The notes beneath the pieces were generated by a model. It was not told where the DNA came from and did no database searches. It was given only the letters and a program-made list of their open reading frames with translations. Below are positions 18,661 to 30,026 of a DNA stretch of 64,000 nt, one piece after another. The stretch spans positions 1 to 64,000 of the forward strand of contig CAMWIJ010000007.1 in the NCBI GenBank assembly GCA_947174275.1. The letters run 5' to 3'. Positions within the stretch are counted from its first letter, which is position 1. Each line of letters starts with the position of its first letter. Position numbers and translations under genes: made by a program. Source of the stretch: an uncultured Muribaculaceae bacterium. GTDB taxonomy: Bacteria > Bacteroidota > Bacteroidia > Bacteroidales > Muribaculaceae.

Positions 18661-21432
18661 ATGCAATATAATCACAAAGAAATAGAGCCGAAGTGGCAGC
18701 AGTATTGGAAAGATAACAACGTATATAAATGCGATATCAACAAGGATAAACCGAAATATTATGTGCTTGACATGTTTCCTTATCCTTCGGGAGCGGGACT
18801 GCATGTGGGTCATCCGTTAGGATATATCGCATCTGACATATATTCGCGCTACAAGCGTCTGAAGGGTTTCAATGTGCTTCATCCGATGGGTTATGACGCA
18901 TACGGACTTCCGGCGGAGCAGTATGCGATACAGACCGGTCAGCATCCGGAGATAACGACTCGCCAGAATATCGACCGTTATCGCTCGCAGCTTGACAAAA
19001 TCGGTTTTTCATACGACTGGAGCCGTCAGATCAGGACTTGCGATCCGGAATATTATAAATGGACCCAGTGGGCGTTCATAAAGATGTTTAATTCATATTA
19101 TGACACAGCAGCCGACAAGGCAATGCCTGTGGCCGACCTGATAGCGCGCTTTGAGAAAGAGGGAAGCAAGGGGCTGAAGGCAGCGTGCACGAAGGAACTT
19201 GACTTCAGCGCCGAGGAATGGAACGGCATGAGCGATAAGGAAAAGAGCGACACGCTGATGAACTATCGTCTGGCTTATCTGGGCAACACGATGGTTAACT
19301 GGTGCCCGAAGCTGGGCACTGTGCTTGCCAATGACGAGGTGAGCGAGGGTGTGTCGTTGCGCGGCGGATATCCTGTTGAGCAGAAGCTGATGTATCAGTG
19401 GTGTCTGCGAGTGTCGGCCTACGCCCAGCGTCTGCTTGACGGACTTCAGAATATAGACTGGACGGACTCACTCAAAGAGACACAGCGCAACTGGATAGGA
19501 CGTTCGGAGGGCGCGGAGATGCATTTCGGTATTGACGGCAGCGATGTGGATCTGGAGATATTCACGACGAGAGCCGATACGGTGTTCGGTGTCACATTCA
19601 TGGTGCTTGCCCCTGAAAGCAAGTATGTCGATATTGTGACTACGGCAGAGCAGCGTAAGGCAGTTGACGAGTATCTGGCTTCAATCAAGCACAAGACCGA
19701 GCGCGAGCGCATGATTGACAAGAAGGTGAGCGGAGTTTTTACCGGCGCATACGCAATCAATCCGTTAAGCGGAAAGAAGATACCTGTGTGGGTAAGCGAC
19801 TATGTGCTTGCCGGCTACGGAACCGGAGCCATCATGGCTGTTCCGGCGCATGATTCACGTGACTATGCTTTTGCCCGTCATTTCGATCTTCCGATAGTGC
19901 CGCTTATCGAGGGTGCTGATGTAAGCGAGGAGAGTTTTGACGCGAAAGAGGGTATAATCATCAACTCCGAGGGTGATGGTCTTAATCTGAACGGCATGCA
20001 GGTGGCTGATGCTATAGCCGCCACCAAGAAATATATAGAAGAGAAGGGTATAGGCAAGGTGAAGGTTAATTATCGTCTCCGTGACGCCATTTTCTCCCGT
20101 CAGCGCTACTGGGGAGAGCCGTTCCCTGTATATTACAAGGATGGAATACCGTATATGCTTGATGTGGAGAAGCTGCCTCTGGAGCTTCCGGAGGTTGACA
20201 AGTATCTGCCGACAGAGAGTGGCGAGCCCCCGCTGGGACGTGCCAAAAACTGGTGTACGGAAGAGGGCTGGGAGTTTGAGAAATGTACGATGCCGGGTTT
20301 TGCCGGTTCGTCGGCCTACTATCTCCGCTATATGGATCCGCATAACGGGGATGCACTCGTAGGACGTGAGGCAAACGATTACTGGCGAGATGTCGACCTT
20401 TATATAGGCGGTACGGAGCATGCTACCGGACATTTGATCTACAGCCGGTTCTGGAACAAGTTTCTGTATGACCTCGGCGAGGTGTGCAGTGATGAGCCGT
20501 TCCGCAAACTTATCAACCAGGGTATGATACAGGGCCGAAGTAATTTCGTATACCGCATAAAGGATACGAATACTTTTGTGTCGGCCGGTCTGAAGGGTCA
20601 GTATGATGTGACCCCGATACATGTTGATGTGAATATTGTGAGCAACGATGTGCTCGACACTGAGCGTTTCAAGGCATGGCGTCCGGAATTCAATACGGCC
20701 GAGTTTATACTTGAGGATGGAAAGTATGTGTGCGGATATGCTGTAGAGAAGATGTCGAAATCGATGTTCAATGTGGTAAATCCCGATGATATAGTTGAAA
20801 GTTACGGGGCTGACACGTTGCGACTGTATGAGATGTTCCTCGGACCGATTGAGCAGAGCAAACCGTGGGATACGAACGGTATAGACGGTGTTAGCCGTTT
20901 TATAAAGAAGCTGTGGAACCTGTTTTACCGCGACGGCAAGTTTATAGTCACAGACAGCGAGCCGTCGAAAGAAGCGCTCAAATCGATCCATAAGCTTATC
21001 AAGAAGGTGACTTCCGATATAGAAAATTTCTCATATAATACATCGATAAGCGCATTCATGATCTGTGTTAATGAACTTACATCGATGAAGTGCAGTTCAC
21101 GCGAGGTGCTTTCAGATCTTATTGTTCTGCTTGCTCCGTTTGCTCCGCATGTGTCGGAGGAGCTGTGGCATGCGCTCGGCAATGAGTCGACTGTATGCGA
21201 TGCCATCTGGCCTGTATGCAATGAGGAATATATCAAGGAGGACAATGTGACGTATGCAGTGTCGTTTAACGGTAAGGCGAGATTTAATATGACAGTTGCT
21301 GCCGGCACTGACTCAAAGGAGGTTGAACAACTTGCGATATCGTCGGAAAACTCTGCAAAATGGCTTGAAGGGAAGAATATTGTCAAGGTGATAGTGGTTC
21401 CTAACAAGATAGTCAATATTGTGGTAAAATAA
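18661..21432 (+). CDS. leuS: Leucyl-tRNA synthetase
   Basis: [22 protein letters not shown] (HIGH), [17 protein letters not shown] (KMSKS), 923 aa. Confidence 0.98.
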   Translation: MQYNHKEIEPKWQQYWKDNNVYKCDINKDKPKYYVLDMFPYPSGAGLHVGHPLGYIASDIYSRYKRLKGFNVLHPMGYDAYGLPAEQYAIQTGQHPEITTRQNIDRYRSQLDKIGFSYDWSRQIRTCDPEYYKWTQWAFIKMFNSYYDTAADKAMPVADLIARFEKEGSKGLKAACTKELDFSAEEWNGMSDKEKSDTLMNYRLAYLGNTMVNWCPKLGTVLANDEVSEGVSLRGGYPVEQKLMYQWCLRVSAYAQRLLDGLQNIDWTDSLKETQRNWIGRSEGAEMHFGIDGSDVDLEIFTTRADTVFGVTFMVLAPESKYVDIVTTAEQRKAVDEYLASIKHKTERERMIDKKVSGVFTGAYAINPLSGKKIPVWVSDYVLAGYGTGAIMAVPAHDSRDYAFARHFDLPIVPLIEGADVSEESFDAKEGIIINSEGDGLNLNGMQVADAIAATKKYIEEKGIGKVKVNYRLRDAIFSRQRYWGEPFPVYYKDGIPYMLDVEKLPLELPEVDKYLPTESGEPPLGRAKNWCTEEGWEFEKCTMPGFAGSSAYYLRYMDPHNGDALVGREANDYWRDVDLYIGGTEHATGHLIYSRFWNKFLYDLGEVCSDEPFRKLINQGMIQGRSNFVYRIKDTNTFVSAGLKGQYDVTPIHVDVNIVSNDVLDTERFKAWRPEFNTAEFILEDGKYVCGYAVEKMSKSMFNVVNPDDIVESYGADTLRLYEMFLGPIEQSKPWDTNGIDGVSRFIKKLWNLFYRDGKFIVTDSEPSKEALKSIHKLIKKVTSDIENFSYNTSISAFMICVNELTSMKCSSREVLSDLIVLLAPFAPHVSEELWHALGNESTVCDAIWPVCNEEYIKEDNVTYAVSFNGKARFNMTVAAGTDSKEVEQLAISSENSAKWLEGKNIVKVIVVPNKIVNIVVK

Positions 21433-21522
21433 ATAAGCAGACAGGTGGAGTGAGTCGGTAATTGCGTCGGTTATCGCACCACCTGTTATATAATATTTTG
21501 ATATATCTTACGTTATAGATAC

Positions 21523-22116
21523 ATGACAGAAAAACTTAAAAAGCTTGTATTCGTAACAAACAATCCTCATAAACTTGAGGAAATCCGCAGCATAGCCGGA
21601 GATAAATTCAATATATGCTCGCTTAAGGATATCGGTTGTTTCGAGGAGATACCCGAGACAGCCAATACGATACGCGACAATGCGTTGATGAAAGCCCGTT
21701 ATGTTGCCGAGAAGTATGGTGTAGACTGTTTTGCGGATGATACGGGGCTTGAAGTCAAAGCTTTGGGAGGAGCTCCTGGAGTGCATACCGCCCGTTATGC
21801 TTCGGCGAGCGGTCATGATACGCGCGGCAATATGGAGCTTCTGCTGCATAATCTCGAGAATGCAACAGACCGTTCGGCCAGATTTGTTACCTGGATCGCG
21901 CTTTTTATGAATGGAGAGACGATGACATTTGAGGGTGTATGCAACGGAACTATCCTTGACAGCCAGTATGGCGACGGTGGTTTCGGTTATGACCCGGTGT
22001 TTCGTCCCGACGGTTTTGATGTCACTTTCGCACAGATGACCGGCGAAGAGAAGAACGAGGTCTCGCACCGAGGAAAAGCGACGCGTAAACTGCTTGATTA
22101 TCTTAATAATATATAA
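21523..22116 (+). CDS. rdgB: RdgB/HAM1 family non-canonical purine NTP pyrophosphatase
   Basis: LVFVTNNPHKLEEIRSI, ADDTGLEVKALGGAPGVHTARYA, GDGGFGYDPVFRPDG, SHRGKA. Confidence 0.96.
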   Translation: MTEKLKKLVFVTNNPHKLEEIRSIAGDKFNICSLKDIGCFEEIPETANTIRDNALMKARYVAEKYGVDCFADDTGLEVKALGGAPGVHTARYASASGHDTRGNMELLLHNLENATDRSARFVTWIALFMNGETMTFEGVCNGTILDSQYGDGGFGYDPVFRPDGFDVTFAQMTGEEKNEVSHRGKATRKLLDYLNNI

Positions 22117-22143
22117 ATCTCAATCCGAAAAAAACATATTGCA

Positions 22144-24582
22144 ATGATAAAAAGATTTTTCATACTATTAGTGGCATTATTGCCTTTATGCGTGAAGGCA
22201 CAGCGTGCGGTAGGCAGCTGGGAGGTATATGCCAATTTTCTTGCACCCGAGCAGATGCTTGAGACTCCGGACAAGGTTTTCTTCCTGTCATCGGGTTCGC
22301 TGTTTTCTTTTGACAAGGACAGTGAGGAGTTGTATCAATATGGTATCCACAATGTGCTGAGCGAGCCTACCATATCGAAAATATTCTATAATGGAAAGAA
22401 AGATTATATTGCTCTTGCATATAATTCCGGAAATATCGATATCATAAAGAATGACGGAAAGGTTGTCAATCTGCCTGATATCAGGGATGCCGTGCTGCAG
22501 TCAGACCGTACAATCAATGATATAAGTTTCGGCAACGGACGTATCTATGTCGCTACCAATTTCGGTATCGTGATCTATGACGACAGCCGATGGGAGGTTG
22601 TTGAGAGCGGTATATATGACAAACCTGTCAAGTATGTTGCCGCGACAGAAGATTATATAGGAGCATATTTTACAAATGAGCAGAAGATAGGTTTCATACC
22701 GACGGGCAAGACCATACGGTATTATGATAATTTTATATTGGCCAGCAGTATGAGCAGTACGAGCGGTAAGTATGATTGCACAGGTCTGCGTGGCCTTAAA
22801 GGTAATACATTCCTGGGTTCGGATTCGAAAACAGCTTTCAGTCCGAAACTTGTGGTGTTTAATCCGGAGACGAATAAAGTCAATTTTGACAAATATGTTG
22901 CCGACGGCAACTATACAGGTCCGTTTGAGAGCAAAAACGGCTATTATATATACAATACAGTGGCATCAGGAAGCAATATCGCCTGTATCAAGGAGTTTGA
23001 CGAGGATTATAATGTGACTGTGACTAATCTTCCGTCGGATTTTTCAGGTAAGTTGCTGTCGATGTGGGATAATCCTAACAAACTGTTTGTTTCGGACAGC
23101 AACGGATTGAGCGAATATTCATTTTCGGCAGACGGAACGCTCACGCTTCTACGCGACAGTTTCAAACCGGAAGCCATTACGTCGAAAGGTGTCGGCTATC
23201 TTACAGCTTCGAATTCAGGCAAGGTGTATGTATCGGCAAGAGGTAATAATGCATATTTTTCGGCAGATTGGCCGGCGTACGGCATATCGTATATAAATGT
23301 CATTGAAAACAACAGAATAAAGGATATAACCCCGTCAGGGCTTACATTTGCGGGAATATGGCAACAAAATGAGGAGGGTATCAAGGACGGAACATACCGT
23401 CTGTCAGACACCTATAATATAGTTGAGGATCCGGATGATCCGGATGCATATTTTGTGAGCACATTGTTTAACGGTGTATTCAAGATAAAGGATGGCAAAG
23501 AGGTGAATTACTATAATCACAAGAATGCTCCTTTTGTAACAGCCTGGGTATACTTTTTTACGCAGTCACTTGATATTGACGGTAAGGGAAATTTATGGAC
23601 GGGCGGCAATCAACGAATGTATATGCTTCCGTCGGACAAGCGCAAACTTAATACAGAGCCTCAAATATCGGACTGGGAGACAGATTTCCCGATGGCTACT
23701 AGCGGAGGACAGCAGTGTCCGGTAATTCTTGCCTGCAAGAAGAGCAATATGGTGCTTTATTCTTTCCGTGGAGGTCATGAGCTTATTTGTGTTGATACAA
23801 ACGGTACGGCTTCCACTACAGATGATGTATCATACAGATGGAAAACATTTCTTGATCAGGATGGCAAGGAGTGGGCGTTGCCTCCTTCTTCTTACATCTA
23901 CTGCATGATCGAGGATAATAACGGCCAGGTGTGGGTAGGCACTGACAAGGGTGTTTTCATAATACCCAATCCGAGCAAGCTTACTGATCCAAATATGCGT
24001 ATACAGCGAATAAAGGTGCCTCGCAATGACGGAACCAATTTTGCCGACTATCTTCTTGACGGTGAGCCTATCTTATCACTTGCAGTTGACGGTGTGAACA
24101 GAAAATGGATCGGTACGTCGAACTCCGGAGCTTATCTGGTGAGCGAGAACGGAAGCCAGATAATAGAGCAGTTCAATACCGAAAATTCGTATCTTCCGCT
24201 GAATAAGGTATATGCCATAGCATGCGATAAATTTTCAAATGCGGTGTATTTCGGAACCAAAGCCGGTCTCGTGAAGTATAATTCAGATGCGTCCCCTGCT
24301 TCAGATGATTACAGCAATGTTTATGCTTATCCCAATCCTGTGCGTCCGGAATATAACGGTTATATCACAGTTACCGGTCTTATGGATAATTCGCTTGTCA
24401 AGATTGCTGACGCGGCAGGCAATGTGTTCTTCCAGGGAACGTCGCAGGGAGGCATGATAACATGGGATGGCTGTGATGGTTCAGGCAACAGGGTCAAGAC
24501 CGGGGTATATTATGTGTTTGCCTCGCAAAACGGCAGCGGTGCGTCATCAGGTGCCGTAACCAAGATACTTGTCGTGAAGTAA
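22144..24582 (+). CDS. porZ: PorZ-like beta-propeller protein with T9SS type A sorting domain
   Basis: Signal peptide; propeller repeats (GQVWVGTDKGVFIIPNPSKL, NRKWIGTSNSGAYLVSENG); C-terminal VYAYPNPVRPEYNGYITVTGL...GVYYVFASQNG...KILVVK. Confidence 0.75.
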   Translation: MIKRFFILLVALLPLCVKAQRAVGSWEVYANFLAPEQMLETPDKVFFLSSGSLFSFDKDSEELYQYGIHNVLSEPTISKIFYNGKKDYIALAYNSGNIDIIKNDGKVVNLPDIRDAVLQSDRTINDISFGNGRIYVATNFGIVIYDDSRWEVVESGIYDKPVKYVAATEDYIGAYFTNEQKIGFIPTGKTIRYYDNFILASSMSSTSGKYDCTGLRGLKGNTFLGSDSKTAFSPKLVVFNPETNKVNFDKYVADGNYTGPFESKNGYYIYNTVASGSNIACIKEFDEDYNVTVTNLPSDFSGKLLSMWDNPNKLFVSDSNGLSEYSFSADGTLTLLRDSFKPEAITSKGVGYLTASNSGKVYVSARGNNAYFSADWPAYGISYINVIENNRIKDITPSGLTFAGIWQQNEEGIKDGTYRLSDTYNIVEDPDDPDAYFVSTLFNGVFKIKDGKEVNYYNHKNAPFVTAWVYFFTQSLDIDGKGNLWTGGNQRMYMLPSDKRKLNTEPQISDWETDFPMATSGGQQCPVILACKKSNMVLYSFRGGHELICVDTNGTASTTDDVSYRWKTFLDQDGKEWALPPSSYIYCMIEDNNGQVWVGTDKGVFIIPNPSKLTDPNMRIQRIKVPRNDGTNFADYLLDGEPILSLAVDGVNRKWIGTSNSGAYLVSENGSQIIEQFNTENSYLPLNKVYAIACDKFSNAVYFGTKAGLVKYNSDASPASDDYSNVYAYPNPVRPEYNGYITVTGLMDNSLVKIADAAGNVFFQGTSQGGMITWDGCDGSGNRVKTGVYYVFASQNGSGASSGAVTKILVVK

Positions 24583-24612
24583 GCTATAATTGAAAGAAGA
24601 ATAGTTTTACAG

Positions 24613-25134
24613 ATGAATTCAGCAGAGTGTTTGAAATATAAGGATGAAGGAGACCGAAGTTACGGTGTAGCCGGAATGGCATTGTCGGCCTTCATCCTTG
24701 ATTATGAAAAATATATATCATCGGTATCGGTTGAACGTCGAGGACTTGACAGTGTGGAGTTTACTCCGGAATTTTTTGTGACATCGGGAGAAGGAATATC
24801 GGCCAAGGCCTCATGGTCACATATTTTGGAGCAGTATCAGGTCATTGCCTCGATGCTTATATCAAATGTGATGTGCCGCAGAATGGTAAAAGACCGTACG
24901 GAGCCGGATATGTCGTTGCGTAGTGCGATGCTTGACGCTTTGTCAGATTATGCCGTGGAATGTCAGCTGGAATCAGACGAGGCTGCGGAATTGTTTGACA
25001 AGCATTATCTGTATTTTGACCGGGCTTATCGAAACAGCCGTCTGCACGCAGCTGCGAAGCGTCTGGCTGACGAATTGTCATCAAGGCATACGCTTAGTCA
25101 TTCAGAGTTGTGCGAGCTGTTAGGCGGCTTCTGA
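24613..25134 (+). CDS. Hypothetical protein
   Basis: 173 aa ORF on the same strand as, and closely downstream of, the porZ-like gene. Confidence 0.65.
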   Translation: MNSAECLKYKDEGDRSYGVAGMALSAFILDYEKYISSVSVERRGLDSVEFTPEFFVTSGEGISAKASWSHILEQYQVIASMLISNVMCRRMVKDRTEPDMSLRSAMLDALSDYAVECQLESDEAAELFDKHYLYFDRAYRNSRLHAAAKRLADELSSRHTLSHSELCELLGGF

Positions 25135-25139
25135 GAGGC

Positions 25140-25328
25140 ATGAGACTAAAGTATTTTATACTGACTGTTGTTATTGCGGCTCTATATGCCGGTGTAGTTG
25201 CATTGATAAATCAGTTTCTCAGGAAAAACGGTTATGTTTCAGTGTATACGACATCTGCTCTTGTTGCTAGCATGATATATGTATATTATAAGTTGTTCAG
25301 ATGGTTTTACCGTAAGCTTGAACTTTAA
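25140..25328 (+). CDS. Small membrane protein (two predicted TM segments)
   Basis: MRLKYFILTVVIAALYAGVVALINQFLRKNGYVSVYTTSALVASMIYVYYKLFRWFYRKLEL. ATG at 25140 chosen, 6 bp after the preceding stop. Confidence 0.6.
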   Translation: MRLKYFILTVVIAALYAGVVALINQFLRKNGYVSVYTTSALVASMIYVYYKLFRWFYRKLEL

Positions 25329-25494
25329 AGATTATCATTATCAGGAAAGTTATTGACTATAAAAAGGCTCAAGCCGAAATAACTATATATGGCAATATAA
25401 TAATTCAAAGCCCGGAATTGTTATATTGCCATACATTGTTATTTCGTTTTGTGATGTAAACCGGCGTCCTGCGGAAGCCTTTGTTTTATGCACT

Positions 25495-25567
25495 GTTGAC
25501 CCCGGAAGCTTCGCTGCGCTTGGCGTCCGGGGTTAAGCATAATCGGCGTCCTGCGGAAGCCGGGGTG
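25495..25567 (+). repeat. Dispersed repeat B (GACCCCGGAAGCTTCGCTGCGCTTGGCGTCCGGGGTTAAGCATAATCGGCGTCCTGCGGAAGCCGGGG)
   Basis: Highly similar inverted copy at 62177-62251. Confidence 0.85.
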
Positions 25568-25603
25568 TGGGCCGGGTGAGCGGATAGTGGAGGTGATGTC
25601 ACC

Positions 25604-25740
25604 GCGGGCGGTAGCCGGGACGGGGGCGTCTCGCCCCCGTGGTTATCTCTTCTGTTGGTTAATATCATATAATCAGTGGCATGCCACGCTCCCCGATGAC
25701 ATTCCGGGGGCGAGACGCCCCCGCCCCTGCTACCGCCCGC
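25604..25740. repeat. REPIN/MITE-like element A, single-unit form (137 bp)
   Basis: Outer TIR GCGGGCGGTAG / CTACCGCCCGC; inner hairpins CGGGGGCG-TCT-CGCCCCCG and CGGGGGCG-AGA-CGCCCCCG flank a ~70-bp spacer; the same spacer is found three times at 61.8 kb. Confidence 0.8.
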
Positions 25741-25914
25741 AGAGATACCCTCCCCACAGAGAGCCGTAGGCTCGGTGTTGTGATTAACCGGGGTTCGCAG
25801 ATCGCGGAGTGAGCGTAGACCCCGGCCACCCTTAGCCACTACGACATAAGCCCTGCGTGGTATATGACAAAGCCGTTAGAATAAAGGTGTTGCGACCTCG
25901 AGGTGATGCCGCCA

Positions 25915-26005
25915 AAACGTAGGGACGCACGAGCCGTGCGTCCGAATGTTTCGCCTGATAATCAATGTGTTGGCGGACGCACGAGCCGTGCGTCCCTACG
26001 TTTTG
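25915..26005. repeat. REPIN-like element D: two inverted palindromic repeats with a short spacer
   Basis: AAAACGTAGGGACGCACGAGCCGTGCGTCC ... GGACGCACGAGCCGTGCGTCCCTACGTTTT; palindromic cores at 25923-25943 and 25975-25995. Confidence 0.8.
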
Positions 26006-26143
26006 AGGCAATCTTTTGAGTTCTGCAACACGCTTGCAGCAATACTAAACTTAGACTGTAAAATGCACTGCAATTTAGGATTTAACAAATAAAAAAACAG
26101 CGGAAAATTTTTCCGCTGTTTTTTATTGTCTGTTTTTCAGAAA

Positions 26144-27745
26144 TCAGAGCTGGGGACCAGCAGCAACGAGTGCTTTACCGGCTTCGTTGTTCTCGAATTT
26201 CTTGAAGTTAGCGATAAACATTTCAGCAAGTTTGGTTGCTTTGGTGTTCCACTCTTCGGCGTTAGCGTAGGTGTCGCGGGGATCGAGGATTTTGGGATCA
26301 ACACCGGGAAGTTCGGTAGGAACGGTGAAGTCGAAGATAGGAATTTGTTTTGTGGGAGCTTTGAGGATAGCACCGTCAAGGATCGCGTCGATGATGCCGC
26401 GGGTATCTTTGATAGAGATACGTTTGCCGGTACCGTTCCAGCCGGTGTTGACGAGGTAAGCCTTAGCACCGCTCTTTTCCATTTTCTTAACGAGTTCTTC
26501 AGCATATTTTGTGGGGTGAAGCGAAAGGAACGCAGCACCGAAGCAAGCTGAGAAGGTGGGAGTGGGCTCAGTGATGCCGCGCTCTGTACCTGCGAGTTTC
26601 GAAGTAAATCCTGAGAGGAAGTAGTATTTTGTCTGCTCGGGAGTCAGGATAGAAACGGGAGGAAGCACGCCGAATGCGTCAGCTGAAAGGAAGATAACGT
26701 TCTTAGCAGCGGGACCGTGGCTTCCGGGGGCGATTTTCTCGATGTGGTTGATAGGATAAGAAACGCGGGTGTTTTCAGTCACGCTCTTGTCGGCGAAGTC
26801 GATTTTGCCGTCTTTGTCAACAGTAACGTTTTCGAGAAGAGCATCGCGGCGTATAGCTTTGTAGATGTCGGGCTCAGAGTCTTTGTCGAGGTTGATAACC
26901 TTAGCGTAGCAACCGCCTTCGAAGTTGAACACACCGTTGTCGTCCCAGCCGTGTTCGTCGTCACCGATGAGGAGACGTTTGGGGTCGGTAGAAAGGGTGG
27001 TTTTACCTGTGCCTGAAAGACCGAAGAAGATAGCGGTGTTTTCGCCGTTCATATCGGTGTTGGCAGAGCAATGCATTGAAGCCATGCCTTTGAGGGGGAG
27101 GTAGTAGTTCATGATAGAGAACATACCTTTCTTCATTTCGCCGCCATACCAGGTGTTGATGATGATCTGCATCTTTTCGGTGAGGTTGAATGCAACGCAA
27201 GTCTCAGAGTTGATGCCGAGTTCTTTCCAGTTTTCAACCTTAGCCTTAGAAGCGTTGAGCACTACGAAGTCGGGTTCGAAGTTTTCAAGTTCTTCTTTGG
27301 TGGGACGGATGAACATGTTGGTAACAAAGTGAGCCTGCCAAGCAACTTCAACGATGAAGCGAACAGCGAGACGGGTGTCGGGGTTTGTGCCGCAGAAAGC
27401 GTCAACAACATAGAGTTTTTTGTTAGAAAGCTCTTTGTCGGCGATTTCCTTGAGTGCTTTCCAAGCCTCGGGAGTGATGGGCTTGTTGTCGTTTTTATAT
27501 TCGTCAGAAGTCCACCAGATAGTATCTTTAGAAACGCTGTCTTCAACAAAGAATTTGTCTTTGGGTGAACGGCCGGTGTAGATACCTGTCATTACGTTAA
27601 CAGCGCCGAGTTCGGTGTCCTGTCCTTTTTCATAACCTTCGAGAGAAGGATTAACTTCGTCAATGAAGAGTTGATCCCAAGAGGGATTGTGGATAATCTC
27701 CGGAGTGCCGGTGATACCATAGCGGGTTAAATCAATCTTGCTCAT
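26144..27745 (-). CDS. pckA: Phosphoenolpyruvate carboxykinase (ATP)
   Basis: [42 protein letters not shown], 533 aa. Confidence 0.98.
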   Translation of the reverse strand: MSKIDLTRYGITGTPEIIHNPSWDQLFIDEVNPSLEGYEKGQDTELGAVNVMTGIYTGRSPKDKFFVEDSVSKDTIWWTSDEYKNDNKPITPEAWKALKEIADKELSNKKLYVVDAFCGTNPDTRLAVRFIVEVAWQAHFVTNMFIRPTKEELENFEPDFVVLNASKAKVENWKELGINSETCVAFNLTEKMQIIINTWYGGEMKKGMFSIMNYYLPLKGMASMHCSANTDMNGENTAIFFGLSGTGKTTLSTDPKRLLIGDDEHGWDDNGVFNFEGGCYAKVINLDKDSEPDIYKAIRRDALLENVTVDKDGKIDFADKSVTENTRVSYPINHIEKIAPGSHGPAAKNVIFLSADAFGVLPPVSILTPEQTKYYFLSGFTSKLAGTERGITEPTPTFSACFGAAFLSLHPTKYAEELVKKMEKSGAKAYLVNTGWNGTGKRISIKDTRGIIDAILDGAILKAPTKQIPIFDFTVPTELPGVDPKILDPRDTYANAEEWNTKATKLAEMFIANFKKFENNEAGKALVAAGPQL

Positions 27746-27883
27746 TTTTTTTGATTTAATAAAAATATAGTGTTATTTGTAAAATTCTGAAAAGTCCTAT
27801 TCTGTCGGGAGGTCATTGATTATTGCAGACCTGCCAATTAAGCGGAAACACACTAAAAACGTTCTAATGGCTTAATTTGATTG

Positions 27884-27891
27884 CAAATATA
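27884..27891 (-). promoter_or_regulatory. Bacteroidetes -7 element TATATTTG for pckA
   Basis: CAAATATA on +, ~140 bp upstream of the pckA start. Confidence 0.45.
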
Positions 27892-28063
27892 TATAGAATT
27901 TTTGAGATATTTATTGAAAATTAAAGAAATTTTTCCGTATTAATAAATTTTAAGCTACTGACATGTCAAAAATAACATCATATTGGAAAATGCGGCGAAT
28001 AATTATTAATTTTGAATTATAATTGGAAAAAGTGATACACATTTATGAGTAGATATTTTTATA

Positions 28064-28246
28064 TTGACAGCGTTGTCATACAATCCGTTTATTGTGTTGT
28101 CGTTTCCTTATTTTGCAGCTGTGGTGTGGGGATATATGAAGCGTGTGAGGTGGAGTGGTGTGATGCGTCGTTATGCGCATCACAGGATTGCCATGACGGG
28201 TTATGTGGTTATATTCTGCGTGTGGTGGGTTGTGAGAAACTTGTAG
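28064..28246 (+). pseudogene. Truncated DUF2752-like membrane protein remnant
   Basis: LTALSYNPFIVLSFPYFAAVVWGY... resembles the C-terminal half of DUF2752 proteins; the N-terminal CPGCG-containing half is missing, with an in-frame TGA at 28046-28048. Confidence 0.5.
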
Positions 28247-28319
28247 CCGGGAACGGACACAGAGAAGGGATAAAAAGTAAAAAATAGCTCAGTCAGTTGA
28301 CATTATCGGTGATAATTGC

Positions 28320-28327
28320 TATCTTTG
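28320..28327 (+). promoter_or_regulatory. Bacteroidetes promoter for lysS (TTG -20 bp- TATCTTTG)
   Basis: TTGACATTATCGGTGATAATTGCTATCTTTG: -33-like TTG, 20-bp spacer, -7 TATCTTTG. Confidence 0.6.
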
Positions 28328-28445
28328 CAGTTACTTGAATAGGTGCGTCGTCGTCGGTGCCGAAAGATTGCGACAATTGTCGCAAGATGAGGCAGGTTGC
28401 TACGATGTGACAGTTTATTTTTTGAAATAATAAAGAATTACAGAT

Positions 28446-29999
28446 ATGAATCCGCAAGAACTTAGCGAACAAGAAATAGTGCGCCGCGGCTCGATGGAAG
28501 AGATGCGCCGGCTTGGTATCGAACCTTATCCTGCAGCAGAGTATGTGGTGACGGGTCATGCCGATGAGATAATGTCGACATTTGAGGATGACGCGCCACA
28601 GCGCGAGGTTACAGTTGCTGGTCGTGTGATGAGCCGCCGTATCATGGGCAAGGCTTCGTTTATGGAGCTTCAGGATGCCACAGGCCGTGTGCAGGTTTAT
28701 GTCAACCGTGACGAGATATGCCCGGGAGAGGACAAGACTCTGTATAATTCGGTATTCAAGAAACTTCTTGATATCGGTGACTTTGTAGGTGTGAAGGGTT
28801 ATGTGTTCCGCACACAGACGGGTCAGGTTTCGGTGCATGCGAAGGAGCTTACGGTGCTCAGCAAGTCGTTACGTCCGTTGCCTATCGTAAAGATGAAAGA
28901 CGGCGTGGTTTATGATGCCTTCGATGATCCGGAGATGCGTTATCGCCGCCGTTATGTCGACCTTGTAGTGAATGACGGTGTAAAGGATATATTTGTAAAG
29001 CGCACGAAAGTGTTTAATTCGATGCGTCAGTATTTCAACAACCACGGATATATGGAGGTTGAGACCCCGATACTCCAGTCGATACCTGGCGGTGCGGCAG
29101 CACGTCCGTTTATCACGCATCACAACGCACTCGACATACCTCTGTATCTTCGTATCGCCGACGAGCTTTATCTGAAGCGTCTGATTGTAGGCGGTTTCGA
29201 GGGAGTGTATGAGTTCTCCAAGAATTTCCGCAACGAGGGCATGGACCGCACGCACAATCCGGAGTTCACCTGCATGGAGATATACGTTTCATATAAGGAC
29301 TACAAGTGGATGATGGAGTTTACCGAACGTCTGCTTGAGAAGATATGTCTTGATGTGAACGGCACGACTGAAGTCAAGGTAGGCGATAATGTTATATCGT
29401 TCAAGGCACCGTTCCGTCGTGTGACGATGATTGACGCAATCAAGGATTTCACCGGAATAGATATCACCGGCATGGGTGAAGAGGAGTTGCGTGACGTATG
29501 CCGCCGTCTTGACATCGAGGTTGATGCTTCGATGGGCAAAGGCAAACTTATCGACGAGATATTCGGAGAGAAGTGTGAAGGCAATTACATACAGCCGACT
29601 TTCATAATTGACTATCCTATAGAGATGTCGCCTCTGACAAAACGTCACCGCGACAATCCCGAACTTACGGAGCGTTTCGAACTTATGGTCAACGGCAAGG
29701 AGCTTGCCAACGCTTATTCGGAGCTCAATGACCCCATCGACCAGTATGAGCGCTTTGTCGAGCAGATGCGTCTGAGCGAGAAGGGTGATGACGAGGCCAT
29801 GATTATCGATGCCGACTTTATCCGCGCTCTTGAATATGGCATGCCTCCGACATCAGGCATGGGTATCGGCATGGACCGTCTCGTGATGCTCATGACAGGC
29901 CAGACCACTATCCAGGAGGTGCTTCTTTTCCCGCAGATGCGACCGGAGAAACGCCGTGTGAAGGATAGCGGGGAAGAGACTGAGGAAGCAGAAGCATAG
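28446..29999 (+). CDS. lysS: Lysyl-tRNA synthetase (class II)
   Basis: [26 protein letters not shown] and [21 protein letters not shown] class II motifs; OB-fold N-terminus. Confidence 0.97.
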   Translation: MNPQELSEQEIVRRGSMEEMRRLGIEPYPAAEYVVTGHADEIMSTFEDDAPQREVTVAGRVMSRRIMGKASFMELQDATGRVQVYVNRDEICPGEDKTLYNSVFKKLLDIGDFVGVKGYVFRTQTGQVSVHAKELTVLSKSLRPLPIVKMKDGVVYDAFDDPEMRYRRRYVDLVVNDGVKDIFVKRTKVFNSMRQYFNNHGYMEVETPILQSIPGGAAARPFITHHNALDIPLYLRIADELYLKRLIVGGFEGVYEFSKNFRNEGMDRTHNPEFTCMEIYVSYKDYKWMMEFTERLLEKICLDVNGTTEVKVGDNVISFKAPFRRVTMIDAIKDFTGIDITGMGEEELRDVCRRLDIEVDASMGKGKLIDEIFGEKCEGNYIQPTFIIDYPIEMSPLTKRHRDNPELTERFELMVNGKELANAYSELNDPIDQYERFVEQMRLSEKGDDEAMIIDADFIRALEYGMPPTSGMGIGMDRLVMLMTGQTTIQEVLLFPQMRPEKRRVKDSGEETEEAEA

Positions 30000-30026
30000 G
30001 ATATTAAGTAAGTCATAACAGTTACC

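Noticed and set aside
25486-25839. 117-aa minus-strand ORF over the repeat cluster, and similar ORFs at 61903-62154
   Set aside because: These ORFs are produced by GC-rich palindromic repeats and have no plausible protein signature.
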